DNA of 64,000 bases from Comamonas granuli NBRC 101663 (GTDB lineage: Bacteria > Pseudomonadota > Gammaproteobacteria > Burkholderiales > Burkholderiaceae_C), in NCBI RefSeq assembly GCF_000739995.1, contig NZ_BBJX01000005.1, positions 248,001 through 312,000 of the forward strand. Reading direction: 5' to 3'. The translations under genes were made by a program, and so were the position numbers. The notes under the pieces are model-generated. The model saw only the letters and a program-made list of their open reading frames with translations. It had not been told where the DNA came from and searched no databases. Shown piece by piece: positions 17,707-27,628 of this stretch. Position 1 is the stretch's first letter; each line of letters starts with the position of its first letter.

Positions 17707-18531
17707 TCAATCGCGCAGCAGGTCGTTGATGCTGGTCTTGGCGCGCGTCTGCGCATCGACGCGCTTGACGATGATGGCCGCGTACAGGCTGTAGCGCCCG
17801 CCGTCCTTGGGCAGGCTGCCGCTGATGACCACCGAGCCTGCCGGAATGCGCCCGTAGCTGACCTCGCCCGTGGCACGGTCGTAGATGGGGGTGCTCTGGC
17901 CGATGTACACGCCCATGCTGATGACGGAGTTCTCCTCGACGATCACACCCTCGACGATCTCCGAGCGCGCGCCGATGAAGCAGTTGTCCTCGATGATGGT
18001 CGGGTTGGCCTGCAGGGGTTCGAGCACCCCGCCCAGGCCCACGCCGCCCGAGAGGTGCACATGCTTGCCCACCTGCGCGCACGAGCCCACGGTGGCCCAG
18101 GTGTCCACCATGGTGCCCTCGTCCACGTAGGCGCCGATGTTCACGTAGCTGGGCATGAGGATGGCGCCGCGCCCGATGAAGCTGCCGCGGCGCGCCACCG
18201 CGGGGGGAACGACGCGCACGCCCGTGGCCGCCAGGGCCTCGGCGCCGAGGCCGCCGAACTTGGTCGGCACCTTGTCGTAGAAGCCCAGGTCGCCCGCCTG
18301 GATGGGTACGTTGTCTTGCAGCCGGAAGGACAGCAGCACGGCCTTCTTGATCCACTGGTGCACGCTCCACTGGCCCACGCCCTCGCGCGTGGCCACGCGC
18401 AGGCGGCCGCTGTCGAGTTCGGCGAGCACGTGCTCCACGGCCTCGCGCACGTCGGCAGGGGCGGAGGCGGCGGAGAGGCTGGCGCGCTGCTCCCAGGCGC
18501 TTTCGATGGTGTTCTGGAGTTGTTGGCTCAT
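17707..18531 (-). CDS. dapD: tetrahydrodipicolinate N-succinyltransferase DapD
   Basis: Transfers succinate from succinyl-CoA to tetrahydrodipicolinate in DAP/lysine synthesis. The 274-residue length is exactly typical. An N-terminal helical domain is followed by a left-handed beta-helix of hexapeptide repeats ([55 protein letters not shown]). The C-terminal [10 protein letters not shown] is also typical. Its ATG overlaps the dapC stop (ATGA at 18528-18531). Confidence 0.96.
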   Translation of the reverse strand: MSQQLQNTIESAWEQRASLSAASAPADVREAVEHVLAELDSGRLRVATREGVGQWSVHQWIKKAVLLSFRLQDNVPIQAGDLGFYDKVPTKFGGLGAEALAATGVRVVPPAVARRGSFIGRGAILMPSYVNIGAYVDEGTMVDTWATVGSCAQVGKHVHLSGGVGLGGVLEPLQANPTIIEDNCFIGARSEIVEGVIVEENSVISMGVYIGQSTPIYDRATGEVSYGRIPAGSVVISGSLPKDGGRYSLYAAIIVKRVDAQTRAKTSINDLLRD

Positions 18532-19742
18532 GATTGCCGGGATGGGTGGGATTGGATGAACTGGGCGATGCGCTCGGCAGCCTGCACGCACTCGGCGGTT
18601 TCGGCCACCAGCGCCATGCGCACGCGGCCCGCGCCCGGGTTGACGCCGCCCGATGTGCGTGCCAGGAAGCTGCCGGGCAGCACCGTGACATTGTATTGAG
18701 CCAGCAGGGCGCGCGCGAATTCGGTGTCGCTCATGCCCAGGTGCGGGGGCACGCCCGCCCAGAGGTAGAAGCCGGCATCGGGCAGGCGCACGTCCATCAG
18801 GGGAGCGAGCAGGGGCGTGACCTGGGCGAACTTGGCGCGGTACAGGGCGCGGTTGTCCACCACATGCTGTTCGTCGTTCCAGGCGGCGATGCTGGCCGCC
18901 TGCACCGCCGGGCCCATGGCGCTGCCGTGGTAGGTGCGGTAGAGCAGAAAGTCCTGGACGAGCCGCGCATCGCCCGCCACGAAGCCGCTGCGCAGGCCTG
19001 GCACGTTGCTGCGCTTGGACAGGCTGGTGAAGGCCAGCAGCCGGCGAAAGTCGCTGCGCCCCAGGCGCGCGGCCGCCTCCAGGCCGCCCAGCGGGGGCTC
19101 GCCCTGGAAGTAGATCTCGCTGTAGCACTCGTCCGAGGCGATCACGAAGCCATGGCGGTCGGACAGGGCGAACAGCTTTTCCCACTCGGCCAGCGGCATC
19201 ACGGCGCCCGTGGGGTTGCCCGGGGAGCAGACGAACAGCAGTTGCGTGCGCTCCCACACGGAGGCCGGAACGCTGTCCCAGTCCACGGCGAAATTGCGCG
19301 CCGGATCGCTGGGGGCGAAGTAGGGCGTGGCCCCGGCCAGCAGCGCCGCGCCCTCGTAGATCTGGTAGAAGGGGTTGGGGCACACGACCGTGGGCTGCGG
19401 GGCGCCGGCGTCGATGACGGTCTGCGCAAAGGCGAACAGGGCCTCGCGCGAGCCGTTGACGGGCAGCATCTGCGTGTCGGGGTCCAGCGCCAGGCCGTAG
19501 CGGCGCTGCAGCCACCCGGCAAAGGCCTGGCGCAGGCGCGGCTCGCCCAGCGTGGAGGGGTAGCGGGCCAGGCCCTCCAGGCCGGCCACCAGGGCGTCCT
19601 GGATGAACGGCGGCGTCGCGTGGCGCGGCTCGCCGATGCCCAGGCTGATCGCACGGTGCTGGGGAGAAGGGGTGACGGAGGCGAAAAGCTGGCGCAGCCG
19701 CTCGAACGGATAGGGCTGCAGCCGGGAGAGCAAGGGATTCAT
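18528..19742 (-). CDS. dapC: succinyldiaminopimelate transaminase DapC
   Basis: PLP-dependent class I/II aminotransferase that makes N-succinyl-diaminopimelate. The 404 residues begin [20 protein letters not shown], characteristic of proteobacterial Dap[36 protein letters not shown] and the PLP-lysine motif [16 protein letters not shown] are present. It is the first gene of a minus-strand unit dapC-dapD-pilU-dapE-prmB-ABC-F. It faces away from the chemotaxis gene at 19907, so the promoter should lie in 19743-19906. Confidence 0.94.
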   Translation of the reverse strand: MNPLLSRLQPYPFERLRQLFASVTPSPQHRAISLGIGEPRHATPPFIQDALVAGLEGLARYPSTLGEPRLRQAFAGWLQRRYGLALDPDTQMLPVNGSREALFAFAQTVIDAGAPQPTVVCPNPFYQIYEGAALLAGATPYFAPSDPARNFAVDWDSVPASVWERTQLLFVCSPGNPTGAVMPLAEWEKLFALSDRHGFVIASDECYSEIYFQGEPPLGGLEAAARLGRSDFRRLLAFTSLSKRSNVPGLRSGFVAGDARLVQDFLLYRTYHGSAMGPAVQAASIAAWNDEQHVVDNRALYRAKFAQVTPLLAPLMDVRLPDAGFYLWAGVPPHLGMSDTEFARALLAQYNVTVLPGSFLARTSGGVNPGAGRVRMALVAETAECVQAAERIAQFIQSHPSRQS

Positions 19743-19906
19743 GGTGCGCCATTATGAAAGATGGCGCGGCCCCGGCACGGCGCCGCCCGGGCCGGCGTGT
19801 AAGTTCAATGAAGGCTGGAGTTTCGACAATGGCCCACCCTTGCCGCCAGTGGCCCGCTCCCCGCCCCGCGCCACTGCCCTGCCGACATCACACCAAAGGA
19901 TTGCCC

Positions 19907-21427
19907 ATGGAGACTCATGATGCGCCCGCGCTGCTGCGGCCGGGGCTGTGGCTCATGCGCCGGTTCCGCCTTGCAGGGCAGTTGGCGCTGGTGGGGGTGG
20001 CGGTGCTGGGCCTGCTCGCCTTGCTGGCGCTGCTGGATCTCGCGGGCGCTGGCAGTGCCTGGTTCTGGCTGGTGCGCGGCGGCGGTGCGCTGGTGCTGCT
20101 GTACCTGCTGTGGTCCCTGCACGCCAGCCTGCACGGCGGGCTGCGGCAACTGGCGCAGCACATGGAGCGCTCGGCGCGCGGCGACCTGTCGGTGCACGTG
20201 GCCAGCCAAGGGCAGGACGAGGTGGCCGAGCTCATGCGCCTGCTCGACCGCATGGTGCAGACCCTCTCGGCCATGGTGGCCGACATCCGCAGCAACGCCG
20301 CACTGGTCGCCCAGGCCGGGCAGACCCTGGGGCGCGACAGCCGCGCGCTGTCCGAGCGCACCGAACAGCAGGCCGCCAACCTGGAGCAGACCGCCGCCAG
20401 CGTGGAGCAGATGGTGGGCACGGTGCAGGGCAATGCGCAGAGCGTGCGCGCTGCCGACGAGCGCGCCGCCCGCGTGAGCAAGGACGCCGCCGAGGGCGCG
20501 CGCGCCATGGAGCTCGCCGTGCAGTCGGTGCAGGCCATCCAGCAGAGCGCACGGCGCATGAACGAAATCATCGGCGTGATCGACGGCATCGCCTTCCAGA
20601 CCAATATCCTGGCCCTCAATGCCGCCGTGGAAGCCGCGCGCGCCGGCGAGCAGGGCCGCGGCTTTGCCGTGGTCGCCTCCGAGGTGCGCACCCTGGCAGG
20701 GCGCTCGGCCGAGGCGGCGCGCGAGATCCGCAACCTCATCGGTGCCTCGGTCGGGCAGGTGGAGACCAGCGCCGGCCTGATCGGCTCGGCCGGCCAGGGC
20801 ATGGCCCAGATGAACGACGCCATCCGCTCGCTGGCCGGTACCCTGTCCGAGATCGCCTCGTCCGACACCGAGCAGAGCACGGGCCTGCAGGAAATCGCCA
20901 CGGCGGTGCGCCAGCTCGACCACATCACCCAGCGCAATGCCCAGATGGTCGAGCACGCCGTGGCGCATGCGGCGGCGCTGGAGGGGCGCGCCAGCACCCT
21001 GGCGCGCGCGGTGGAGAGCTTTCGCCTGCAGCAGGGCACGGCCGACGAGGCCATGGCGCTGGTCGCCCAGGCGGCCGACCTGCACCGCCGGGTGGGGCGC
21101 GAGCAGTTCCTGCGCACGCTCACCGACCCCGCCCAGCCCTACCACGACCGCGACATGTACGTCTTCGCGCTCGATACCCAGGGCACCTACCTGGCCTTTG
21201 GCGGCAACCCGGCCAAGGTGGGCACGCGGGTGCGCGACATTCCCGGCATCGAGGGGGACCGGCTGGTGCACGACATCATCGCCCAGGCCGACCGCGAGCC
21301 CGGCTGGGTGGAGTACGGCATCCAGAACCCGGCCACGGGCACGGTGCAGACCAAGATGTCCTACGTCTGCCTGCTGGGCGACCTGTACGTGGGCTGCGGC
21401 GTCTACAAGACCCTGGCCGGCCGCTGA
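19907..21427 (+). CDS. methyl-accepting chemotaxis protein with C-terminal Cache domain
   Basis: The 506-residue transducer starts at ATG 19907. Two membrane helices (about residues 23-45 and 50-66) are joined by only a few residues, so there is no periplasmic sensor. A HAMP-like segment follows ([18 protein letters not shown]), then a signalling helix bundle with the hairpin tip [20 protein letters not shown] near residues 230-249. Unusually, residues about 405-506 form a Cache-like module ([57 protein letters not shown]) of the kind normally found outside the membrane. Here it would be cytoplasmic, after the signalling domain. The ligand is unknown. Confidence 0.9.
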   Translation: METHDAPALLRPGLWLMRRFRLAGQLALVGVAVLGLLALLALLDLAGAGSAWFWLVRGGGALVLLYLLWSLHASLHGGLRQLAQHMERSARGDLSVHVASQGQDEVAELMRLLDRMVQTLSAMVADIRSNAALVAQAGQTLGRDSRALSERTEQQAANLEQTAASVEQMVGTVQGNAQSVRAADERAARVSKDAAEGARAMELAVQSVQAIQQSARRMNEIIGVIDGIAFQTNILALNAAVEAARAGEQGRGFAVVASEVRTLAGRSAEAAREIRNLIGASVGQVETSAGLIGSAGQGMAQMNDAIRSLAGTLSEIASSDTEQSTGLQEIATAVRQLDHITQRNAQMVEHAVAHAAALEGRASTLARAVESFRLQQGTADEAMALVAQAADLHRRVGREQFLRTLTDPAQPYHDRDMYVFALDTQGTYLAFGGNPAKVGTRVRDIPGIEGDRLVHDIIAQADREPGWVEYGIQNPATGTVQTKMSYVCLLGDLYVGCGVYKTLAGR

Positions 21428-21457
21428 ATAAGGCGGACTCTGCTGCGGCGGCCGCGT

Positions 21458-22147
21458 TCAGGCGGCGCCGCGCAAGGCCCGGGCGCGCGCCAGGGCCGCG
21501 GCTATGGCCGCCTGGCGTGCGCCGGCGTCGGTGGCGGGGGCCGGCTGGGGCTCCTGCGGCGTGGGTGGGGCCGGCTCTGCCACGGCGGGCGCCGGCGGCG
21601 GCGGCGGTGGCTCTGGCGCGGCCAGGCGGGCGCTGCGGCGCGCATAGCGCTCGCGCGCTTGTTCGGCCTGGGCGGGCGACCAGGCCGCCCAGCCCGTGGC
21701 CGTGCCGCTGGCGTTGTAGGGAATGATGCAGTCGACCGGACAGGCGGGGATGCACAGCTCGCAGCCCGTGCAGTCCTGGGGCAGCACGGTGTGCATGTAT
21801 TTGCTGGCGCCCACGATGGCGTCGACCGGGCAGGCCTTGATGCACAGCGTGCAGCCTATGCACCAGTCTTCGTCGATGCGCACCAGGCTGCGCGGGCCTT
21901 CGTTGCCGCAGGCCGGGTCCAGGGGTAGCACCGGGCGGCCGGTGAGGGCGGCGAGCTGCTGCACGCCCTGCGCCCCGCCCGGCGGGCAGCGGTTGATGGC
22001 CGCTTCGCCTGCGGCCATGGCCTGGGCGTAGGCCGCGCAGTCGGCATAGCCGCAGCGCTGGCACTGGGTCTGGGGCAGGGCGTCCAGCAGGCGCTCGGCC
22101 AGGGAGGCCGCAGGCGGCCGGCCGGGCGCTGGCGCGCGCGCGCTCAT
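21458..22147 (-). CDS. RnfB-like iron-sulfur electron-transfer protein
   Basis: The 229-residue protein starts at ATG 22147, overlapping the phaZ stop (ATGA). The first part is the RnfB Fe-S domain ([20 protein letters not shown], then INRCPPGG). Next come two classical 4Fe-4S motifs, [16 protein letters not shown] and [16 protein letters not shown]. The C-terminal third is a Pro/Ala-rich tail of unknown use. The N-terminal membrane anchor of true RnfB/RsxB is missing, and no other rnf gene is in the window, so this is probably a soluble ferredoxin-like orphan. Coupling to phaZ suggests co-expression with PHB mobilisation. Confidence 0.88.
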   Translation of the reverse strand: MSARAPAPGRPPAASLAERLLDALPQTQCQRCGYADCAAYAQAMAAGEAAINRCPPGGAQGVQQLAALTGRPVLPLDPACGNEGPRSLVRIDEDWCIGCTLCIKACPVDAIVGASKYMHTVLPQDCTGCELCIPACPVDCIIPYNASGTATGWAAWSPAQAEQARERYARRSARLAAPEPPPPPPAPAVAEPAPPTPQEPQPAPATDAGARQAAIAAALARARALRGAA

Positions 22148-23487
22148 GGGGTCTTGGCGGGCCGCTTGCGCGCGGGGGGGGCCGCGGGGGCCTCGGCCGT
22201 GGCGGCCGGTGCCGGGGCGGTGGCCGCCTGGTGTTCGCGGATGAAGTCGCGCACCTGCGGATATACCAGCTCGCGCCAGCGCCGTCCGCTGAAGATGCCG
22301 TAGTGGCCCGCGCCCGGCACCTCGAGGTGGCGCTGCTCCTTGCTGGCCAGGCCGGTGCACAGCTCGTGCGCGGCGCTGGTCTGGCCTATGCCGGCGATGT
22401 CGTCGAGCTCGCCCTCGATGGTGAGCAGGGCGCTGTGCGTGATGTCCTGCGGGCGCACGCGCTCGAGCTGACCCTCGGGCGAGCGCACATCCCAGGTGCC
22501 GTGCATCAGGCGGAATTCCTGGAACACCGTCTTGATGGTTTCCAGGTAGTAGTGGGCGTCCATGTCGAGCACGGCGTTGTATTCGTCGTAGAACTTGCGG
22601 TGCGATTCGGCGCTGCTGTCGTCGCCCTTGATCAGGTTCTTGAAGTAGTCGTAGTGGTTCACCGCGTGGCGGTCCGGGTTCATGGCCACGAAGCCCGCAT
22701 GCTGCAGAAAACCGGGGTACACGCGCCGGCCGGCGCCGGGGTAGTTCTCGGGCACGCGGTAGATCACGTTGTTCTCGAACCACTCGTAGCTGCGCTCGAT
22801 GGCCAGGTTGTTCACGGCGGTGGGGGTTTTGCGCGCGTCGATGGGGCCGCCCATCATGGTCAGCGACAGGGGCGTGGTCTCGCCGCGGCTGGCCATGAGG
22901 GAGACGGCCGCGAGCACCGGCACCGTGGGCTGGCACACGCTCACGACGTGGCAATTGCCGTAGATGCCCTGCAGGTGGCGGATGAAGTCCTGCACATAGT
23001 GCACGTAGTCGTCGAGGTGGAAGTCCCCTTCGGACAGCGGCACCATGCGCGCGTTCTTCCAGTCGGTGATGTAGACCTTGTGGTCGCTGAGCATGGTGCG
23101 CACGGTATCGCGCAAGAGCGTGGCGTAGTGGCCCGACAGCGGCGCCACGACCAGCACCACGGGCTGGGTCTTGAGCAGCTCCAGCGTCTTGGGATCGTCG
23201 GAGAAGCGCTTGAAGCGCCGCAGTTCGCAAAACGGCTTCTCGATCTCCACGCGCTCATGGATGGCCACCTCCACGCCGTTGACCGGCACCGTCTTGATGC
23301 CGAACTCGGGCTTCTCGTAGTCCTTGCCCAGGCGGTAGAGCAGGTCGTAGGCGGCGGAAATGCGCTGCGCCAGCGGCAGTTTCTGGAAGGGCGACAAGGG
23401 GTTGCTGTAGAACTTCGAGGCTGCGCGCGCAAAATCGGCAAAGGGCTCCATGAAGGAGCGCTGGGTTTCGAAAATCTGGTAGAGCAT
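22144..23487 (-). CDS. phaZ: intracellular poly(3-hydroxybutyrate) depolymerase PhaZ
   Basis: Degrades the storage polymer from the granule surface. I take ATG 23487 ([20 protein letters not shown]), the usual PhaZ start; an upstream in-frame ATG adds 9 residues. The 447-residue protein carries the cysteine nucleophile C185 in [17 protein letters not shown], corresponding to the known active-site Cys of Ralstonia-type Pha[19 protein letters not shown] and the C-terminal [17 protein letters not shown] (catalytic His) are also present. The Ala/Pro/Lys-rich tail after residue 420 is longer than usual. It complements phaCAB at 8202-11978, though not in the same operon. Confidence 0.94.
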   Translation of the reverse strand: MLYQIFETQRSFMEPFADFARAASKFYSNPLSPFQKLPLAQRISAAYDLLYRLGKDYEKPEFGIKTVPVNGVEVAIHERVEIEKPFCELRRFKRFSDDPKTLELLKTQPVVLVVAPLSGHYATLLRDTVRTMLSDHKVYITDWKNARMVPLSEGDFHLDDYVHYVQDFIRHLQGIYGNCHVVSVCQPTVPVLAAVSLMASRGETTPLSLTMMGGPIDARKTPTAVNNLAIERSYEWFENNVIYRVPENYPGAGRRVYPGFLQHAGFVAMNPDRHAVNHYDYFKNLIKGDDSSAESHRKFYDEYNAVLDMDAHYYLETIKTVFQEFRLMHGTWDVRSPEGQLERVRPQDITHSALLTIEGELDDIAGIGQTSAAHELCTGLASKEQRHLEVPGAGHYGIFSGRRWRELVYPQVRDFIREHQAATAPAPAATAEAPAAPPARKRPAKTP

Positions 23488-23503
23488 GGAAAAATCTCTT
23501 ATG

Positions 23504-23514
23504 TTGCAGTGCAA
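23504..23514. promoter_or_regulatory. palindrome upstream of phaZ, possible PhaR-type operator
   Basis: TTGCA-G-TGCAA is centred about 22 nt before the phaZ start. Repressors of PHA granule genes (PhaR) are reported to bind TGC/GCA-rich palindromes, so an operator role is plausible. The assignment is by resemblance only. Confidence 0.3.
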
Positions 23515-23613
23515 TATAGCAGCATTTGTTTACGTTTGCAGGCCGTGAAACCCCGGGGATGGCGTCGCCGGCGTGACAGAGGTCAAGATGCACTCTGCGC
23601 TCTCCAACCGGTA

Positions 23614-23672
23614 GTGCTATTGGAATGAGAGCTGCTGGCGCTTGATGGTTAAGCGTTTGAGCCTGTTTTGGC
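23614..23672 (+). repeat. dispersed ~55-bp repeat, copy 9
   Basis: GTGCTATTGGAATGAGAGCT, GCTGGCGCTTGATGGTTAAG, then CGTTTGAGCCTGTTTTGGC. It lies in the phaZ / GGDEF-EAL intergenic region. Confidence 0.8.
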
Positions 23673-23854
23673 ATCAATTTCTCACGGCCAGGCGCCCGCC
23701 GCGGCGCAGCGCGCGCGGCCGGTGGGCGCAGGCGCCAGCGCAGGCTGCGGCGCTCCGACCATAATGGGCTCTGGCGTTTCTCTTTTTCTGTATTTTCCCG
23801 CACCGCTGCGCGGCCCATGGTGGTGCCGCTACCGGCGCGAACCCGCCCTTTTGC

Positions 23855-26578
23855 ATGTCTCCAAGCCCTGCCTCAGCCGCCGAACTGCCGCCCGCCGCCG
23901 CGGGCCGCTGGGGCCGCCCCGGCTGGACGGCGGCCATGCTCACGGCGGTGCTGCTGTGCCTCACCCTGGCCTACTGGTACGCCGAGACCCAGGCCGAGCG
24001 CAGCCGCCGGCAGCAGGCCTTCACCCAGGCCGTGGACCGGATCGCCTTCAGCATCAAGGGCCGCATCGACACCTACCAAATGGTGCTGCGCGGCGTCAAG
24101 GGCTACTACGACGGGTCGGAGCAAATCGACCCGCACGAGTTCCACGCCTACGTGGATGCCCTGAACCTGCAGGACGCCTTGCCAGGCCTGCAGGGCATCG
24201 CCTACATCCGGCGCTTCACACCGGAGCAGGCGCAGGCCCTCACCGACCTGCGCATCCAGCCCGGCGGAGAGCGGGCGCAATACCTGCTCATCACGCACAT
24301 CGAGCCGAACGACGACATCAACCGCCGGGCGCTGGGCTATGACGTCTCCACGGTCCCCGGCGCACTGGAGGCCCTGGAGCGCGCGCGCGACACGGGCGAG
24401 CTGGCGCTGACCGCGCCCATCCCCCTGCGCCAGTACACCGCGGCCAGTGAGCGCCTGGGCATGGTGATGTACCTGCCCCTGTACCAGGGGGGCGTGCTGC
24501 CCGGCTCGGTGCCCGAGCGGCGCGCGCGCATCGTGGGCTGGGTGTCGGCGCCGTTTCGCATGCAAGAACTGTTGCAGGGCATGCGTCCGCAACTGGACCG
24601 CGACATCGACCTGGCCATCTACGAGGGCGACACCCTGGACCCCGCGCGGCGCCTGACCCCGCCGGCCAGCCTGCCCGACACCGATCTGCAGGAGACGCGC
24701 TGGATGGAGCTGGGCGGGCGCCGGTGGACCCTGGTGATGCGCCCGCTGCCCGGCTTCGAGGAGCGCCTGCAGGACAGCTCCGGACCGGGCATGGCCGCCC
24801 TGCTGGGCGCGGTGCTGAGCCTGCTGGTGGGCGGCCTGGCCTGGGTGCTGGCCACCGCGCGCGAGCGCGCCGTGGCGCTGGCGCTGCGCATGACCGACAC
24901 CCTGCGGCGCACGCGCGACGACCTGCAGGGCACGCTCAACGCCATCCCCGACCTGCTGTTCGAGCTCGGCCCCGATGGCCGCATCCACCACTGCCGGCCG
25001 GGCAGCGCGGCGCAGTCCCTGCCGGTCGCCGGCCTGGTCGGCCGGCGGCTGCAGGACGCTGTGGCCGAGGGCGATGCCGCTGCCTGCCGTGCGGCGCTGG
25101 AGGAGGCGGCGCGCAGCGGGCATGCGAGCGGCCAGGCCTTGCGCCTGGAGCTGGCCGGCCAGGCGCACTGGTTCGACCTGTCCGTGGCGCGCAAGGCGGC
25201 CGGGGCGCCGGGCCAGGAGGCGCAGCTCATCGCCCTGGCGCGCGACATCACCGAGCGCAAGCAGGCCGAGGCGCGCACCCACCAATTGGTCTATTTCGAC
25301 ACGCTCACGGGTCTGCCCAACCGGCGCATGCTGCTCGACCGGCTGGCCCACGCCCTGGCGTGGGCGCGCAGCGCGCACGAGGTGGGCGCCCTGCTGTTCA
25401 TCGACCTGGACAACTTCAAGCAGATCAACGACGCGCGCGGCCACCGCTTCGGCGACATGCTGCTGAACCAGGTCGCGCAGCGGCTGGGCGGCCTGCTGCG
25501 GCCCGGCGACACGCTGGCGCGGCTGGGGGGCGACGAATTCGTGCTGCTGCTCAACGACATCGCGCCCGATATGGAGAACGCCGGCCGCGGTGCCCTGCTG
25601 AGCGGGGAGCGCGTGCGCGCCGCGCTGGAGGAGCCCTACAGCATCGAGGCGCACGCCTACAGCAGCACGGCCAGCATAGGCATCACCCTGTTTCCCAAGC
25701 ACGGCGAGGGCGTGGAGGACCTGCTGCGCGAGGCCGACACGGCCATGTACCGTGCCAAGGACCTCGGGCGCAACCGCATCTGCTTCTACGAGGAGGCCAT
25801 GCAGGCCGACGTGCAGGAGCGCCTGGCGCTGGAGCAGGACCTGAAGAAGGCCGTGGGCGCGGGGGAACTGGCGGCCTACATCCAGCCCCAGGTGCGGCCC
25901 GACGGCACGGTGGAGGGCGGCGAACTGCTCATGCGCTGGAGCCACGCAGTGCGCGGCCCGGTGCCGCCTGCGCGCTTCATCCCGGTGGCCGAGTCTTCGG
26001 GCCTGATCCTGCGCATGGGCGACTGGATGCTGCAGCAGGCCTGCGAAACCCTGGCCCGCTTGCAGACCGCCGGGCGCCTGGTGTCGATTTCGGTGAACGT
26101 GAGCCAGCGCCAGTTCCGGCAGGAGGATTTCGTCGAGCGCCTGCGCGCCATGCTGGAGCTGACGGGCGCGCCGCCCGACCACTTGATCCTGGAGGTGACC
26201 GAGAGCCTGCTGATCGACGACCTGGACAACACCATCGCCCGCATGACCGAGCTGGTGCGCATGGGCCTGCGCTTTTCCATCGATGACTTCGGCACCGGCT
26301 ACTCCAGCCTGGCCTATCTCAAGCGCCTGCCGTTGTACGAGCTCAAGATCGACCGCAGCTTCGTGCAGGACGCGCCGGACGACCCCAACGACACGGCCAT
26401 CGTGCAATCCATTCTGTCGGTGGCGCGCCACCTCAAGCTGCGCGTGGTGGCTGAAGGGGTGGAGACGCAGGCGCAGGCCGACTTCCTCACCGCCAGCCAC
26501 TGCGACGGCCTGCAGGGCTACCTGTTCGGCCGGCCCGAACCCCTGGGCGCCTGGCTGCAGCGGCAGCTCGCATCCTGA
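23855..26578 (+). CDS. CHASE-PAS-GGDEF-EAL cyclic-di-GMP signalling protein
   Basis: The 907-residue protein from ATG 23855 has a membrane helix at about 25-42, a periplasmic CHASE domain (about 60-280, with GVKGYYDGSEQIDPHEF and LPGLQGIAYIRRF) and a second helix near 310-330. A PAS domain follows (about 350-460, TLNAIPDLLFELGPDGRIHH, ending in ARDITERKQAE). The GGDEF domain has an intact LGGDEF at 558-562. The EAL domain has ELL in place of EAL (690-692) but keeps EVTES, DDFGTGYSSL, LKIDRSFV and EGVET. Cyclase activity is expected; phosphodiesterase activity is plausible because the catalytic Glu is kept. The CHASE ligand is unknown. Confidence 0.92.
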   Translation: MSPSPASAAELPPAAAGRWGRPGWTAAMLTAVLLCLTLAYWYAETQAERSRRQQAFTQAVDRIAFSIKGRIDTYQMVLRGVKGYYDGSEQIDPHEFHAYVDALNLQDALPGLQGIAYIRRFTPEQAQALTDLRIQPGGERAQYLLITHIEPNDDINRRALGYDVSTVPGALEALERARDTGELALTAPIPLRQYTAASERLGMVMYLPLYQGGVLPGSVPERRARIVGWVSAPFRMQELLQGMRPQLDRDIDLAIYEGDTLDPARRLTPPASLPDTDLQETRWMELGGRRWTLVMRPLPGFEERLQDSSGPGMAALLGAVLSLLVGGLAWVLATARERAVALALRMTDTLRRTRDDLQGTLNAIPDLLFELGPDGRIHHCRPGSAAQSLPVAGLVGRRLQDAVAEGDAAACRAALEEAARSGHASGQALRLELAGQAHWFDLSVARKAAGAPGQEAQLIALARDITERKQAEARTHQLVYFDTLTGLPNRRMLLDRLAHALAWARSAHEVGALLFIDLDNFKQINDARGHRFGDMLLNQVAQRLGGLLRPGDTLARLGGDEFVLLLNDIAPDMENAGRGALLSGERVRAALEEPYSIEAHAYSSTASIGITLFPKHGEGVEDLLREADTAMYRAKDLGRNRICFYEEAMQADVQERLALEQDLKKAVGAGELAAYIQPQVRPDGTVEGGELLMRWSHAVRGPVPPARFIPVAESSGLILRMGDWMLQQACETLARLQTAGRLVSISVNVSQRQFRQEDFVERLRAMLELTGAPPDHLILEVTESLLIDDLDNTIARMTELVRMGLRFSIDDFGTGYSSLAYLKRLPLYELKIDRSFVQDAPDDPNDTAIVQSILSVARHLKLRVVAEGVETQAQADFLTASHCDGLQGYLFGRPEPLGAWLQRQLAS

Positions 26579-26626
26579 GGATCACCGCGCGCTGTGCCGG
26601 GGGCGGTGCGCACGTGCCGTGCGCCC

Positions 26627-27628
26627 TCAGGCGCGCAGGGTGCAGGCGGCGCGCGCCTGGGCAGCCACTTCGCGCGCCGGCAGGTCCTTGAGGCGGTGGT
26701 CGCTCCACACCTGGCGCCAGCGCCGGGCGCCGCTCAATCCGTGGCGCAGGCCCAGCATGTGGCGCGCGATGGCGTACCAGGGCGTGCCGTACTGCGCGGC
26801 TTCGCGCTCCATGTAGTCCACCATGGCGTCTTCCACGGCTTCCACGCTGAGCTGGCGCTCGGGTGCGCCAAAGTACAGAGTGTCCCAGCGCGCCAGCCAC
26901 CACGGGTTGTGGTAGGCCTCGCGGCCCACCATCACGCCATCGACCTGTTGCAGTTGCGCCTGCACGGCCTCATCGGTGCAGATGCCGCCGTTGACGGCAA
27001 TGGTCAGGTGCGGGAAGTCCTGCTTGAGCCGGTGCACCACCGCGTAGCGCAGCGGCGGGATGTCGCGGTTTTCCTTGGGCGAGAGACCCTGCAGCCAGGC
27101 ATTGCGCGCATGCACGATGAACACCTGGCAACCGGCGTCCTGTACGGTGCCGATGAAGTCGCGCACGAAAGCGTAGCTCTCCTCCTTGTCGAGCCCGATG
27201 CGGTGCTTGACCGTCACGGGCACCTGCACCACGTCCACCATGGCCTTCACGCAGTCGGCCACCAGGGAGGGCGCTTTCATCAGGCTGGCGCCAAAGGCGC
27301 CGCGCTGCACCCGGTCGCTGGGGCAGCCGCAGTTGAGGTTGATCTCGTCGTAGCCCCATTGCTCGCCCAGGCGCGCGGCCTGGGCCAGTTTGCCGGGCTC
27401 GTTGCCGCCCAATTGCAGGGCCACGGGGTGTTCTTCGGCGTTGTAGCGCAGGTGCCGCTCGGTACCGCCAAACAGGATGCCGCCCACATTGACCATCTCG
27501 GTGTACAGCAAGGTGTGGCGCGTGAGCAGACGATGCAGGTAGCGGCAGTGGCGGTCGGTCCAGTCCATCATGGGCGCGACGGACATGCGCCAGGGGCTGG
27601 CGCCCGGCGCGGTGGTAGGTGGCTGCAT
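26627..27628 (-). CDS. dusA: tRNA-dihydrouridine(20/20a) synthase DusA
   Basis: FMN enzyme that reduces uridines in the tRNA D-loop. The 333 residues start WRMSVAPMMDWTDRHCRY, the DusA signature. LQLGGNEPGKLAQAA, INLNCGCPSDRVQRGAFGAS with the catalytic Cys of GCPS, VKHRIGLD and HARNAWLQGLSPKENRDIPP are all present, as is VMVGREAYHNPW. The start overlaps the ygfZ stop (TGATG at 27626-27630), so ygfZ and dusA form a translationally coupled pair. Confidence 0.95.
   Translation of the reverse strand: MQPPTTAPGASPWRMSVAPMMDWTDRHCRYLHRLLTRHTLLYTEMVNVGGILFGGTERHLRYNAEEHPVALQLGGNEPGKLAQAARLGEQWGYDEINLNCGCPSDRVQRGAFGASLMKAPSLVADCVKAMVDVVQVPVTVKHRIGLDKEESYAFVRDFIGTVQDAGCQVFIVHARNAWLQGLSPKENRDIPPLRYAVVHRLKQDFPHLTIAVNGGICTDEAVQAQLQQVDGVMVGREAYHNPWWLARWDTLYFGAPERQLSVEAVEDAMVDYMEREAAQYGTPWYAIARHMLGLRHGLSGARRWRQVWSDHRLKDLPAREVAAQARAACTLRA

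Larger units (their letters stand above)
23488..23854. other. 367-bp divergent intergenic region (phaZ / GGDEF-EAL gene)
   Basis: No ORF with a credible ribosome-binding site is visible here. It holds a short TTGCA-G-TGCAA palindrome near phaZ and one dispersed-repeat copy. The rest must contain the two divergent promoters, but none stands out by eye. Confidence 0.6.

Noticed and set aside
21458-22147. Evidence for a complete Rnf complex
   Set aside because: Only the B-subunit-like protein is present, without a membrane anchor or rnfACDGE neighbours.
26579-26626. Terminator between the GGDEF-EAL gene and dusA
   Set aside because: G+C-rich partial symmetry only; pairing is imperfect and no T-run follows.
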